From the NCBI GenBank assembly GCA_023213395.1, contig CM041465.1, positions 77,259,741-77,323,740 on the forward strand: DNA of 64,000 nt, given 5' to 3'. Position numbers and translations under genes: made by a program. The notes under the pieces were generated by a model. It was not told the origin of the DNA. It did not search any database and saw only the letters and a program-made list of their open reading frames with translations. This stretch comes from Cycas panzhihuaensis (Eukaryota; Cycadophyta). Of this stretch, positions 45,501-57,300 are shown piece by piece; within the stretch, counting starts at the first letter, position 1, and each line of letters begins with the position of its first letter.

Positions 45501-47870
45501 TATATGACAAAGATATTTATATACAAGATTTCCAATAATTAGGAAAACCCTATAATGCTATATAAAAAAATAGTTATTCTAGCCTTGGCACCAATAAATT
45601 AGGTAGAAGAAACCCTATTTAGCATGAATGAGTTTCAAATAATTTACATAATCATTCTTATGATCTTGCACTTGATCATAGGTAAAAGCACAAGGTTAGG
45701 TATGCAGGCACCACAATTATCTTTATTTGACTAACTTTATATCATTAATAATTTGATAGTCCTTTATTCAAGTGTATTAATCTATTTAAGCTTATGTCTA
45801 TTTTTTATTTTTACCATATAGGTGTATGTGGTGGTTACTTTATAGTGAAGCTACTACTAATAGGGTATTACGAGCATGGTATTTCTAGTGTGACTTTTTC
45901 CAAAGTGGTCATAATTAGACCATACTATGGCAAAGTCATTTATAGACAACATTTCCAAGAATTTAGAAAACCTTATAATCCCATCTAGCAAAGTAGTTAT
46001 TCTAGCTTAATGATGGTAAATTGGGTAAAAGGATATCTTATTTAATACGAAAAATGTTTCTCATTATTTGTATTAGTCATATGTTCCTTCACTAATTTAT
46101 GGGTAAATGCATGACATTAGGCATATGAGAACCAAACACATTCTTATTAGAGGAGTTTTGTATTACTTGTAATTAGATCGCCCCTTTCTAAACATGTTGA
46201 TTTGGATGAGTATATATCTATTGGACTTTGCTCACATAACTGTGTATGGTAGACACATCTTAAAGAAACTATTACTAATGTGGGACTTTGTGCAATACAT
46301 TACTAACTAACCTTTTTCATAATAGGCCTCTATTCATATGTTAGAGTAAGTTCTAGTAAGTGCATAAATGCTTGTCTCAAAAAGATGAATTACCTCTTCT
46401 CTATAAAGCTCCCTGACAAGAAAAGTATTTTAAAGATTTCCAGCTTATAAGGTGGCATATAATGCAAGCTACTGTTTTAGTAATGGAATGATGGAGAAAT
46501 GGTGTGTATACATATATAAATTTATAGCATGATTTATTTTAAGCTAGCTTACATGTGTCATGAATAACTATGCAAAACACCAATGCAAAATATGCATAAG
46601 AAATAATACAAAGTTAAACTCTCCCAAAAAATAATAGCATTGTTGTTATTAATCTATTAATACCTTTTAGAAATTACTAAATCAGCATAAAGTTAACATA
46701 GAATAATATCAAAATGGATGCATAACATATCATGTTTATGCCTCTCTTATTTAAGGTTGTAGGGTGTTATCTATGCCTTAACAATGTATGATGGTGTGTG
46801 TATTGAAAAATTGGATTTATAATATAAAATCTATAATAAAATTTTATATGTATGTTTGATCTACCTTATATAATAGTTATTGTTAGTGTTGTTTAGTTAC
46901 CTTTATGTTAATAGGAATATATGTTATCTTATTAATAAGTGAGTGTTTACTTAAATTTGTAGATTTTATTTTTTTGATAATTATCAAATGTGTAATTTTT
47001 ATGTTAGTATTATATTAAAAAATTAAATTTAGAATATTGATTAATTAGTTAAATTTTATATTTGTATGAATTACTTTGTATACTACCCCCACACACATAC
47101 ATGGTTATTTCGCAAGACCATTAAATTAAAATTTAATATAATCTCTATCTATCTATCTATCTATATAATATATTTAAATACTTAATATTTATTCCAATTC
47201 ATTTACACGTTTATGTTAAAATATCTAACATTTAATTTTTATTACATATCCATATTAAAATTTTAATTGTGTTCATATGCTTTAATATTTGTTTATGTTG
47301 ATTATTTGTTAAATATCCATATTGGATTCCTTAAAGTTGAGTGCAATCCAAATTGTGTGCACAAATTTAAATATATATTTGTATTAAAATTTTTAATGTA
47401 AAATATTGGTTGAATAATCAGACGATACATATATTATATGAGCTAAGTTTCTATATATGACTATTTTGTGAGAGAATTGCTTTAAAATTTATTGCAATTA
47501 ATACAAATATTTATCTTTGATGTATAGTGCAATTACAAGTGTGTATAAATTGTAGTGTTCATTTGTATTAATATTTTATTACATCTCTAAATTAAAATCT
47601 CTAACATAAATATAACTTGAATAAATTATATATATATATATATATATAAAATATTCAAATTTGTAATATTGATTAATTAGTTAAATTTCATACACATTAT
47701 ATACATTATTTTTCTATGTGCGTTTACTTGCGAGAGAATTTATTTAAAAATTTGATGTAAGTTTCCGTTGAATGAATTTGAAGAGTTCAAATGTACTAAA
47801 AAAAGGAAAAAAGATTTCATATCCATATTGTAATTTGATAAATAAACAATGTTCTATGTTCCGGAAGGCA
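42521..47870. other. AT-rich intergenic DNA, no gene recognised
   Basis: Both strands are full of stops and no protein family is recognised. The longest frames (42844-43125 minus, 45065-45280 plus) are short and look like chance. It contains the tandem repeat at 45373-46330, a stretch at 44040-44400 thick with TAATCACTA-like words, a CTAT microsatellite at 47145-47165 and an AT run at 47627-47648. Confidence 0.6.
45373..46330. repeat. Diverged tandem repeat, period about 420-450 bp, just over two copies
   Basis: Landmarks recur: the segment ending in AAACTATTAA (45373-45412), GAAGCTACTACTAA (45823-45862) and GAAACTATTACTAA (46236-46275), and between them TTTCCAATAATTAGGAAAACC (45529) against TTTCCAAGAATTTAGAAAACC (45952), AGTTATTCTAGC, and GATCATAGGTAAAAGCA against ATTTATGGGTAAATGCA. 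No coding capacity is kept. Confidence 0.65.
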
Positions 47871-48131
47871 GTTTAAATATGAAATAAAAAAGGCCGTTTT
47901 AACCTGGCGGGGCGAGGAATCATTAACTGATTCAACTGCTGCTTTCAGGTATGGGCGCTTGGCCTGGTTTGTTCTCCTCTTCTTGATCTACCGATAGATT
48001 ATACCATTGGGGGATCCAGAAGCTACGAAATGCGTGCATTTCTGCAGTAGAAAAATGAAAAGATTATGCGTATTGTATTGGCAAGTACGTGTTACACGGT
48101 AATAGCTGTCGGTTTCGTTAGGGGTGGTACC
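47871..48131 (+). promoter_or_regulatory. Promoter and 5' UTR region of the docking-factor gene
   Basis: Base composition changes here from very AT-rich to balanced, with several CpG (GGCGGGGCGAGG at 47913). AAATAAAAAAGG (47880-47892) is a weak TATA candidate. CTTTCAG-GTATGGG (47953-47964) looks like a splice acceptor, so a 5'-UTR intron is possible. The ATG at 48132 sits in ACCATGG, a strong initiation context. Confidence 0.5.
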
Positions 48132-49215
48132 ATGGACAAGACAAGAAGAGACGAGCAGGATGCCTGGGAGCGCATGGATGGAGTGTTATATCAGATCGAT
48201 AGGATTGGTTGGTGCTCCCTTCTCGTTTCTCTTTTCTGGTAACTTCGCATTCTCTCATCCGTGTATCTGTGGGTGACAGTAATGGTGTTTCATTTGCAGG
48301 AATATGTGGTGACGTGTATAAGGAAGCTGCACGGCTGAAGATGAACAGAAATCAGAGCGCAATTGCTGCTAGTAAGTTGCAGAACAAACAGTTGCGCTCT
48401 GCGCTAAATAATCTCAGAGAACGCGAGCGTATGTCGTTGGGTCAGAACGATCTGAAGAAAATGGAAGAGAGAGTACGAAGCCTTCGAAAATTATACAACG
48501 AGCGAAGGGAGCAGGTCATTGCCAAGACTATCTCGGTGAGTCTCCCATTGAAACCCTGCGACAAGCCTTAGCGCAAGGCGGGTACTTCTACCTACCCTGG
48601 CAACGCACATATTATTTATGGTTTCAACCCATAATTACTAAATGAGCACAATAGTGGCTCCCAACTGGGGGTGTGCATATAAGGATGTGCTAGTCGCTAG
48701 TTCAAAGTCCCATGGTGTTTTGATACTTACTTTTGCTAAGAGAAGTCTTTCTTCCCTTTGTAGCTTCAACAACAAGTTGTTGGAACACAATTGGCAGAGA
48801 TGGAATTGGATGACGTACGAGATACTAAAGCTCCATCTGTTAGGAGATTGGAATCCCTTCATGTGGCCCTTGATGTAACTTTAAAAAAGTTAAAGGATGC
48901 TCGAGTGGTGCAAAAGACATACGAACAAATGCTTAAGCCGCTTCGGGATGAAAGAGCTATATACGATGCCCAAGTTTGTTCTCATGCTTTTCTTAATTTA
49001 TACTGATCTATTTTTTCATTGATATTCTTATACACAAATATGTACCTTTGGTGTTTAAATGACACAATAATAATAGTAATAAAAGAAAACATTGTAGGTG
49101 GATACTATGTCTAGAACTGTGAAGCGTAAGCAAAAGGCTGAAGACCAACTAAAGCTTATGCAGTGTAATGCTCAACGTACTAGAGAGGAAACCAGAGTCA
49201 AGCTGCAAGAAGTAG
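48132..49215 (+). CDS. Coiled-coil protein resembling outer dynein arm docking factor ODAD3/CCDC151, 5' exons
   Basis: Four exons join in frame without stops over 213 codons: 48132-48207, 48300-48535, 48764-48973 and 49098-49215. The introns are 92, 228 and 124 bp, all GT-AG, with phases 1, 0, 0 and 1 at the last donor. Exon 1 starts MDKTRRDEQDAWERMDGVLY in a perfect ACCATGG context. The rest is highly charged, Leu/heptad-rich coiled coil: GDVYKEAARLKMNRNQSAI, ERVRSLRKLYNERREQV, SVRRLESLHVALDVTLKKLK, then ARVVQKTYEQMLKPLRDERA and YDAQVDTMSRTVKRKQKAED. The spacing of LE-x-LHxAL, the YEQxLKxLxDER-type block and the following charged helix matches the CCDC151/ODA10 and ODA docking families, which anchor outer dynein arms on cilia doublets. 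The assignment is from remembered family patterns. The 3' exons are not found, so the gene is partial here. Another ciliary coiled-coil family is the main alternative. Confidence 0.6.
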
Positions 49216-49246
49216 GTGAGTTTGTCTTTATAAATTTTATGGAATT

Positions 49247-49676
49247 AATACAATAGACTTTAACTATTAGAATAAATGAATCTCTATTAATATGAAAGCA
49301 AATGACATAATATAGCAAATGAAGTTAGTAATGCCTTTCTTTTGTAATTGCATTAGTATGGGTGTGTTAATAGTAGATGTAGAATTCCCAAACTATGGGT
49401 GCATTAATGTGACATAATTTTATAGGATAGTTTGAAGTTTAGAGCATAGAGATGTGGTAAAAATACAATCTACTATAATAGTTTCAATAAATGAATCTTT
49501 AATATGAAACCCATGACTTAATGTAGCAAATGAATTTAGTAATGCATTTCTTTTCAAATTACATTAGTATGGGTGTGTTAATAGAAGATGTAGAATTTCC
49601 AAACTATAGGTGCATCAATTTGGCGTAATTCTATAGGATAGTTTGAAGTTTATAACATGGAGATGTGGTGATAGCT
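49247..49676. repeat. Direct tandem repeat, two copies of about 214 bp
   Basis: Copy 1 is about 49247-49462 and copy 2 about 49463-49676. Shared: AATAAATGAATCT, CATTAGTATGGGTGTGTTAATAG (49351 and 49562, given in part) and ATAGGATAGTTTGAAGTTTA. The copies look roughly 85-90 percent alike by eye, with few indels. Confidence 0.85.
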
Positions 49677-49914
49677 TTCTTTAGTCTAGGATTTTCACAA
49701 TGAAGAATCTTAGATATCTTTGTTGATTTGCATCTAAAGGTCTTCTTAGAAATAATTATATATCTATTGTAGATCTTTAAAAATGGTTTACAAGGATACT
49801 GTAAGCATTATATTATAGATCTTTGAAAATTTTGTGTGTTGCAAATCTATAAAAGCTTCTTATAAACATCCCCCAAAGTTATATGTTCAATTAATTTTTG
49901 TTTACATTTCTCTA

Positions 49915-50284
49915 CTTCATTGGTATTGTATATATCTAAGGTGGACTAGTAAAATATAATGATGTACAAAATAACCTTCAATTACCTCATGAATTAAGAA
50001 CATGCCTTATAAAATTATTATATTTTACAACTTCCACTTTTTTAGAAGTATAAATCTATAATGGAGATCTTTGAAAATTTTGCATATTATATATTATTGG
50101 TATTATATTATATTATGTTCATCTTCTTTCTTTCTTTATCTTGTATTATATATATATATACATACAATGCATTAGTAAAATTTAATAATAGAAAAATATG
50201 ATACTACCCAATCTTTTATTTAATTAAGAATATCCCTTACAAAATTAATGTGTTTTCACATATTCCCTCTTTTTAAGAGTGATT
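49915..50284. repeat. Diverged direct repeat, two copies about 225 bp apart
   Basis: TAGTAAAATATAATGATG...GAATTAAGAACATGCCTTATAAAATTA (49949-50020) recurs as TAGTAAAATTTAATAATAG...ATTAAGAATATCCCTTACAAAATTA (50172-50245). GATCTTTGAAAATTTTG also occurs at 49819 and 50060. Confidence 0.65.
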
Positions 50285-50331
50285 TTTACCTTTCATGTAA
50301 ATGTAACTTTTATAACATTTTAATAATGAGT

Positions 50332-50950
50332 AAATTATGATTTAAGTTTAAATTTTAAAAGCTAAATGATATCAAGCAATTGCTCCTATTATCTATTAAA
50401 CACTCTTGTTGATGATTTTTATAAGCTCATCACATTAGACAATTACTTTTATTTTCTATTTGCCCCATTTGTTGAGGATTTTTAGAAGTGTAACAAAATA
50501 GTCTAACCTTATCACAATCCGAGTGATTTATTGAGAGGGATGTTAAGAAGTTAAAGTTGTTGAATATGGATTGTTTTAAGCGAGCTTTTCACTTTCAAAG
50601 AAAATTAAGGAAAACACCCTTAACTATCATTGGTAATATATTTTTTAATAACCAATGAGAATATGATCCTCATTCATAATAGGTCAATACATACTTTTAT
50701 ATGTTAACCATTTTTTAAAGTTTAAAAATTCACCTTCCTTTTTATTTGAATATAATAATTTTTGACTTTTCAATAATGAATACATTATGGTTTAGGTTTG
50801 AATTCTTTAAGCTTGGTGACTACTTTTATTTAACATCATCCCATTTCATTGTTAAAAGGCCAATAAAATAATCAAGTCTTATCAAAATTCAAGTACTTGA
50901 TTAATGCCATTGTTAAGAAGTTGGTCTCTTTAGCATTAGGCCATTACAGT
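50332..50950. repeat. Diverged direct repeat, two copies 370-440 bp apart
   Basis: AATAATGAGTAAATTATGATTTAAG (50332, given in part) recurs at 50772, and TCTAACCTTATCACAATCCGAGT...GTTAAGAAGTT (50502-50552) recurs at 50864-50922. The change in spacing means about 70 bp were lost in the second copy. Confidence 0.6.
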
Positions 50951-51177
50951 AGAGTATAACCTCCAATAAATATACTTGTTCCACAATTTAAGAATTATTT
51001 TATCCTTTATAGATCATAAGCTAGGCCCTTGTAATATTCTAGGCCATTTAAGTTATAGAATTTACATTATGCCTCAACTTTTTATTATTTAGAATTGGCC
51101 TTGCTCCCTCTAAACATTTATGATATAAGAGTAAATATTTATGGCCTATGCATATAACTCAAGACCAATGGATACAT

Positions 51178-51530
51178 GCTTATGTATAGGGATCATAACC
51201 TTAATATCTTTACTTATTAACATTGAATTTTTTTGGGAAGTCATATCTCTTCTTATAAGCATTAGAGCCTTTAATTTAATCTTGGTTAATAATTATTTTC
51301 CTAATTATTTTTGTGAATGTCCAAGTATAAGGTTTTATAGTTTATGTATCATAATTCATGTAATGCTTATGCATAGGACTTAATACTAATGGATGGTTAT
51401 TTTTATGTAGGGATAAGGGATTTTATCTTGGTTTATTTACATTGAGCTTTTTACAAGTCTAAAATTATCTTTTGATGGGCATTGAATTGCATAAATTTAA
51501 TCCTACTTAGTAGGTTATGTTTTCTTATTC
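51178..51530. repeat. Diverged direct repeat, two copies about 222 bp apart
   Basis: TTATGTATAGGGAT...TTTACTTATTAACATTGAA (51180-51227) recurs as TTATGTAGGGATAAGGGAT...TTTATTTACATTGAGC (51403-51447). It is of the same type as the other local repeats in this intron. Confidence 0.55.
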
Positions 51531-52042
51531 CCTTATATTTATTGCCATTTTTTATGTTATATAGATATCAATTATGATTCCTCTATTTTAATTATATTTA
51601 GCCTTTTTATATCTTAGATATTAGTGTTTGCTAGTTTTATGGTAGATTAAATATGTGAATTGATTTAATTAAACTATTTAGATGGGATTTAATATAGAAC
51701 TTTATTAGAGATATTGATATCTTAATATATAAAAGACATTTAAAAATATTATAAAACACTCATATTTTGGATTTTAATTTTCATTTTAGAGATTTCTTGA
51801 GGGGGTTTGGTTGTTTATTGAAAGAGGTTCTATTGAGCCATTTAACTATCTATATTGATATTTGTGTTGTTTATTATTGGAACATAGCTTATGGGATATA
51901 TATTTAATATTCTAGAGGTATTTAAAAATAAAAAAAAATTAATTTAGTTTTGTGTGTGGATTTATAACTTTTATTTGATAGTGGCTTATTAGGTTATGTG
52001 GGTAATTAAATATGATTATATATAAGTTTGTATGATTAAGAG

Positions 52043-52081
52043 GATTTTAATAATGGGATCTTAATAATGACATGGATAATA

Positions 52082-52112
<31 letters not shown>

Positions 52113-52249
52113 ACTGAAACTAGAGTTAGATGTCTTTGTAAATATTGAGGAAAGCCTAAGTAATATATAGGATCATAGTTTAAAATTACACTAAGGACAT
52201 TATGAAATCGCATAAATTATAAGCATTTAATACAATAAGAACAATGTTT

Positions 52250-52298
<49 letters not shown>

Positions 52299-52349
52299 AG
52301 AAGATTTTAATAATGGAATCCTAATAATGACATGGATAATGTGTGTGTA

Positions 52350-52391
<42 letters not shown>

Positions 52392-52468
52392 AGCTCGAGT
52401 TAGATGTCATTATAAATATTAAGGAAAGCCTAAGTGATATACAAGATCATAGTTTAAAAGTACACTAA
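52043..52468. repeat. Duplicated 150-165 bp unit with GT/GA microsatellites
   Basis: Copies at 52043-52194 and 52303-52468 each hold GATTTTAATAATGG, a (GT)n(GA)n run (52082-52112 and 52341-52388) and GTTAGATGTC...AGGAAAGCCTAAGT. A pure (AG)n tract of 45 bp (52251-52295) lies between them. Low-complexity runs may vary in length. Confidence 0.88.
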
Positions 52469-52599
52469 ATTTTTAATGTGCCAAATCATACAAAATTGCC
52501 TTAAATAATAAAGAAAAGATTGATCATATAACATCAATTATCGAACCAATAAAAAAAAAGGGAACAATTGAGATCTGTGATAAATTGTAAAACCTAGAT

Positions 52600-55500
52600 T
52601 TGACTAGAATCCAAAGTTATGCAATTCTAAGTAGATATAAGATTTACATATGTATAGCCTATAATTTTTTAGAGAAAGTGCAACGCCACTAAATATGATC
52701 AAAGGAATTATAAACCATTCCATAAATTAGATGTGATGCTTCCCACTGTATATGTAATTTATTTTAGATGTCTTGGTGTATAAAGCCTTTATGGGTAATA
52801 TGATAGTAAATGGTACTGTGCTTTGGTTGAGTTTTATCCCATCAAATCCAAGTCCATTGGCTATCTTAGTAAATAGGCCACATTCATTTCTAATGTAGTT
52901 AGTATTAGAAATCCTTGGGATCAAATGGTTAAGTACAAGAATAAAAATAAAGATCTTCCTCCCTTCTAAGATTTGATATTCTAATCAGTGGATCCACATG
53001 TTGCAGCTCTATCATGAGAGAGTCTACTACTTGGATAAAATGAATATCTAACATATTATTATCATCGACAATGAGATTTCTTATATTCTTCCATTATTAG
53101 TTCGAGTGATCATGACAATGAGCAACTAGTGTAAGAGATTTAAGGCTATAGAAGGTTATAAGGTCTTAGAATTTAGCATAATATGCAAAGACACTTATTT
53201 TAGGGAGAATTTATTTATATAAAAATTAATATTGGTGCCTTCTAGCCTAAGATAGAGAAGAGAGTTAAATTGTATGTAATTCCATACTTTATAGATGAGG
53301 TTCCAAATATTTGAACTAGTTAGCTAAGAACAAAAAATTTAAATTCCAATATCCTGAAAGCTATAGCCATTCTATAAAAGGATACATGCCCATTTTGCAT
53401 TATTTTATAACTAGAAATCCCACAGTCATTTGACATCACAAACTTCTACCACAAGGAATATATCCTATATACTAAGATTGCCCTAGGTCCTATATACTAA
53501 GAGTGCCATAAGCTTTATGACTTATAATAATGCTTTATTTAATTGACTAAAGTGTGACTCTTAAGACTAAGGCTTCCATAAGAAGCATGCTAACGAACCT
53601 CTTATGACATCGATAATTTATTTAAGAGCTTCTAAGAGGGACATGAGGTAATTAGAAAATTAAGAAAGAGTGGATTTAATAAGACTCCTTTAGTTGACCA
53701 AATTGAGGTTTTTAGTTGACTAAGTATTAAGCCTAGATTTTAACTTATGGATATAAGCTTGCCAGTTCAAGAATTTAACATGATGAAAGTCGAGTGGAAT
53801 ACCTAGATACTTGATAATAAAAGACTTCCTATGGAGGGGTATTTAGAGAATGGAGGTAAGTTGTTGGTGATAAGAAGAAGTAATACCATTAAACTACAAA
53901 GAGGATTTTTGCCCATACATATTATCTAAAGTTAAGGCAATAAATATGTAAGGTTTATTCTAAGGCAATAATTTCCCTAGAGTGGGTTAGTCGAGGAGAA
54001 TCATAATCATTTATAAAAATTTGATGAGTGGAAGACTCCACACCATTAATGAGAATCCCTTAGATACGACATATGTCTTGTAACTACAAGATTAAAGATG
54101 AGAATATCTCCATAATAAGCACAAAAAGGTATGAGGAAATTGGGTATCCTTGATGCATCCTTCGACTTATAGGGAAGGAGTAAGAAATATGATTGTTGAT
54201 TGTAATAGACATGGTCACATTGGATAAGATCCACTTGAATCACTTAAGGTGGACCTAATTAATGCCTTTTACCCAAAGTAGGACAAGGACAGTCCTATTC
54301 CACAATGTCATAAGATTTGTTCATATCTAACTTGAGAATAAAAGGTATCATTTTTTGGGCCTTAATAGAGTTAAAGGCCTTAGCCACCACTATAATATTA
54401 TCTCTTATGTGGTAATCATTTACAAAAGTTGTCTAGTTTTTATTGATTGTATGAGATGTTACATAAGCTGATAGGCTTCCATTGATGTATTGTATTGAGG
54501 TTACAGGTCCTGGGGACTAATGTAATAAGAGTGGTATTGAGAGTTGGGTAGAGTTGACCCATTCAATAAACATCTTTGGTAATTTTTACAAGTAACTAAG
54601 TATCTCTTGGACCAATAATTGCATTTAAAATCTTAATTAGAATGCCATTAGGACTAAGGAACTTACCTAAAAGGAGTTTCTTCATAGTCTAGGTGACTTC
54701 TTCAAGAGTGATGGTATTAGCCAAGCTAATGTGAAGCGCTTATCTAGAAACTTTCTTAATAAGGAGAACCTTAGAGAATATGATATTTACTACAATTAAT
54801 CAATTTTTAGATATGATTTGTATAGTCTAGATTTGCTCAAAATGAGAATGAATAACAACTATAATCTCTTGTTTAGAAATTAGAAGTTGACCATTATGTT
54901 ATTGAAGGAAGGATAATGTGTCAGATCTTTTTTATACCTTGGAATATTGATTATAAAATTTTGTATTCTAATCACTATTCAACTTCTAGTTGATTTTTTC
55001 CCATAGCTTGAATTTTTCCTATTCAGTAAATTTAAGAGCAAGGAGTTATTTTGTAAGATTATAAATGTCAAATCATATGTCCAAAGAGTCATTAACAATG
55101 TTGATGGTATGTTGGATGTCCTAAATTTAGAGGAGAATCTTATATTTAGTTGAATCTTTCTTAGATTTATATTATTCACCACAACATTTTATATTGCACT
55201 TGAGAGTTTACATGATAATGGATCATTCCCCAAGATTGGTGAAGTGAGAGGTATGCTAGTAGGTTTGAGCCTACTATACATTAAGAACTTCAAGAAAGTC
55301 TTCTGATTCAACTAGTTAAACATTAAATTTAAATGACATATGTGATTAGGATTCTCCTTCCATAATTGTAGAGAGATGGATAAAGATAGGAATATAATCA
55401 GAGATATTAGTCACTAGGGCAATACCATAATGGGATGTTATATTTGCCTACTTAAGGTGAGCAAAGAGATAGGCTTGATCTAAATGCTTCAAAATATGAT

Positions 55501-56110
55501 CTCAACTAATGTAATTATTAGATCAAGTATATTTGAGGGGGTATTTCAAACGGAGTTATTCAAATCTATAATTATCCTTTAGAGAATTGAAGTTGGATGT
55601 ATTTATTTGGAGGGGGTATTTAAAGCGACCACCTTGCTTATTAGATGGATATTTAACAAAGTTGAAATTGCCAATCATAAGAATATTTGCACGGGCATCT
55701 TATTCATCATTAAGAGGATGGCTTAGGACTTCTTAAGAGTCCCTTTAAGCTCAACAATCCATAATAATATAAATTCCAATTACCCACCAATCCTAGAGAT
55801 CATCTCTAAAATGGAGATAGATCCAATGGTGATAAGGGTTGGAAACATAAGGGAGCAATTCTCAATATAAATTCCACTAGTTTGTCAATCTAGAAATGTG
55901 GATTTCCATTCCACATTAGACCATATACTTTTCACTACTTTATGTATTTCTTATTCTAAGGCTAAATGTGTTTTTGTAAGGACTAATAATTTAGGCTTAT
56001 GCTTTTTAATTAATCATTTAATTTCAAGGTGTTTATGATAGTGAGGGCTATGAATACCTTTAACATTCTATGCTAAGGTGGTAAGCTTCCAGTTGTCCAT
56101 TGTATAAGAA
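52600..56110 (-). pseudogene. LINE ORF2: endonuclease and reverse transcriptase, decayed
   Basis: The minus strand starts near 56100 with NVKGIHSPHYHKHLEIK, then LIKKHKPKLLVLTKTHLAL, the APE-type endonuclease opening of plant L1 elements (WNVRG, then KP-x6-ETHL). About 54700-54440 reads LGKFLSPNGILIKILN (PDGF region), LNTTLITLVPR and WKPISLCNISYN, the RT block RPISLCNVxYK. Around 54020 INDYDS stands where the FADD/YADD box is expected. The stretch 52924-52727 may be the C-terminal end. Stops occur every 10-60 codons. It would nick DNA and copy LINE RNA at the target. Confidence 0.7.
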
Positions 56111-56559
56111 AAGGAATATTGTCTTCTATCCATCTTAGTAGATGCAATCTAGTATCATTAAGATAATTATTTATGCTAGCATTGTGGTCATACCTTGGGG
56201 TGACTTTTTTTTAAATAAGCAATCTCTTCCTATGTCCACCTCTTTTAATTTAATTTTCTTAGATGGTGCTAATAGAATCACTTGAGGGGTACTACATGAA
56301 GGTTATTAATTAGAAGTAATGGTTAGAGGTGGCTTTGTTGAGTTAGCATTAATTTTGATCATAGGGTAGTAGCTTTTTATCTCTTATTATGTTGATCTAG
56401 TGATTGTTAAAGACCTATCTAGGAGGTATATATATTTAATAGAAAAGGTTTATTTCATTCCTTATAACATCAAGTAATAATAATCTATTTATCTTGATTA
56501 GTTGGGGGAGGTTGAAAGGTAGTTACAAGATACATAAGAGGGGAATTAAGGGATGAAGT

Positions 56560-57300
56560 GATTTAAGGTAGATAATTAGGTTATGAAATAGGAGCATTTG
56601 TTGGTGGATTGGGAAGAGATAACTAGTTTGTTATGGTATCGTCCTTTTAGGTGTCTAAATTGCTTAGAGCATGTAGTTTAGGATAGAATTTATAAACATG
56701 GTTGATTTTATGACATGAAGTACATTAGAATGAGATATATTCATACTTCAAATTGATTATGATTATACAATTCACCACCTTGATAAAAATATACTCCTTT
56801 AGGGGTTTGGTCATGTCTAATTCAACACAAATCTTGTAACACTATGTGTGGTATGTATTGGGGATATATTTGACACAAACTATGAGAAAATTAGTATATA
56901 GGCTTATATTGACTAAAAGAGTGTAGGTATAAACTATACAAAGGTACGCATAATAGGAAAAATTGGAATACATAATGACTAGGTATGCATAATAGGATAC
57001 ATACCTTTTTAGGTATACTAGCAGATACAATGATACATATGATAGAGAGGAACCAAAGGGCACCTAAACTTGATGACATTAGCCAATATATACCTTTTTG
57101 GGTATACTAGTAGATACAATGGTACATCTGATAGAGAGGAGCCAAAGGGCATCCAAACTTGATAACACCAGCTAGAATAGGAGTACATATAGATATATGG
57201 ATGGAAAGGAAGCCATTTAAGGTGACTAATTATAATATTAAGTGAAAGGGTATGTTGATAACAAAGAGGTATGATTATGACCTAGGGTCAAAACCATTCA
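56560..57300 (-). pseudogene. LINE ORF1: plant-type nucleic-acid-binding protein, decayed
   Basis: The minus strand near 56880-56690 reads VCVKYIPNTYHT and VELDMTKPLKEYIFIKV, then YEYISF-stop-CTSCHKINHVYKF. The order VCVExDLSKPLxE, YExxPxFC, C-x2-C-x4-H-x4-C is that of plant LINE ORF1 proteins (DUF4283 plus CCHC type); the last Cys is Phe here. It contains the 89-bp tandem duplication at 57001-57178. Confidence 0.6.
57001..57178. repeat. Two tandem copies of an 89-bp unit
   Basis: ATACCTTTTTAGGTATACTA (57001) and ATACCTTTTTGGGTATACTA (57090) each lead into AGATACAATG-TACAT-TGATAGAGAGGA-CCAAAGGGCA. Only a few differences separate them, so this copy event is fairly young. Confidence 0.88.

Larger units (their letters stand above)
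52600..57300 (-). mobile_element. L1-type LINE relic, minus strand
   Basis: Minus-strand ORF1 (zinc-knuckle protein) and ORF2 (endonuclease, RT) remnants occur in the right order and are very decayed. No target duplication or poly-A end could be fixed; the borders given are those of recognisable protein. Confidence 0.7.

Noticed and set aside
47145-47165. CTAT microsatellite as a promoter element
   Set aside because: Plain tetranucleotide repeat about 1 kb from the gene start; nothing suggests regulation.
48638-48878. Two short frames on opposite strands over intron 2 and exon 3
   Set aside because: Exon 3 is read in the frame that joins exons 2 and 4 with matching phases; these frames conflict with it and have no motif.
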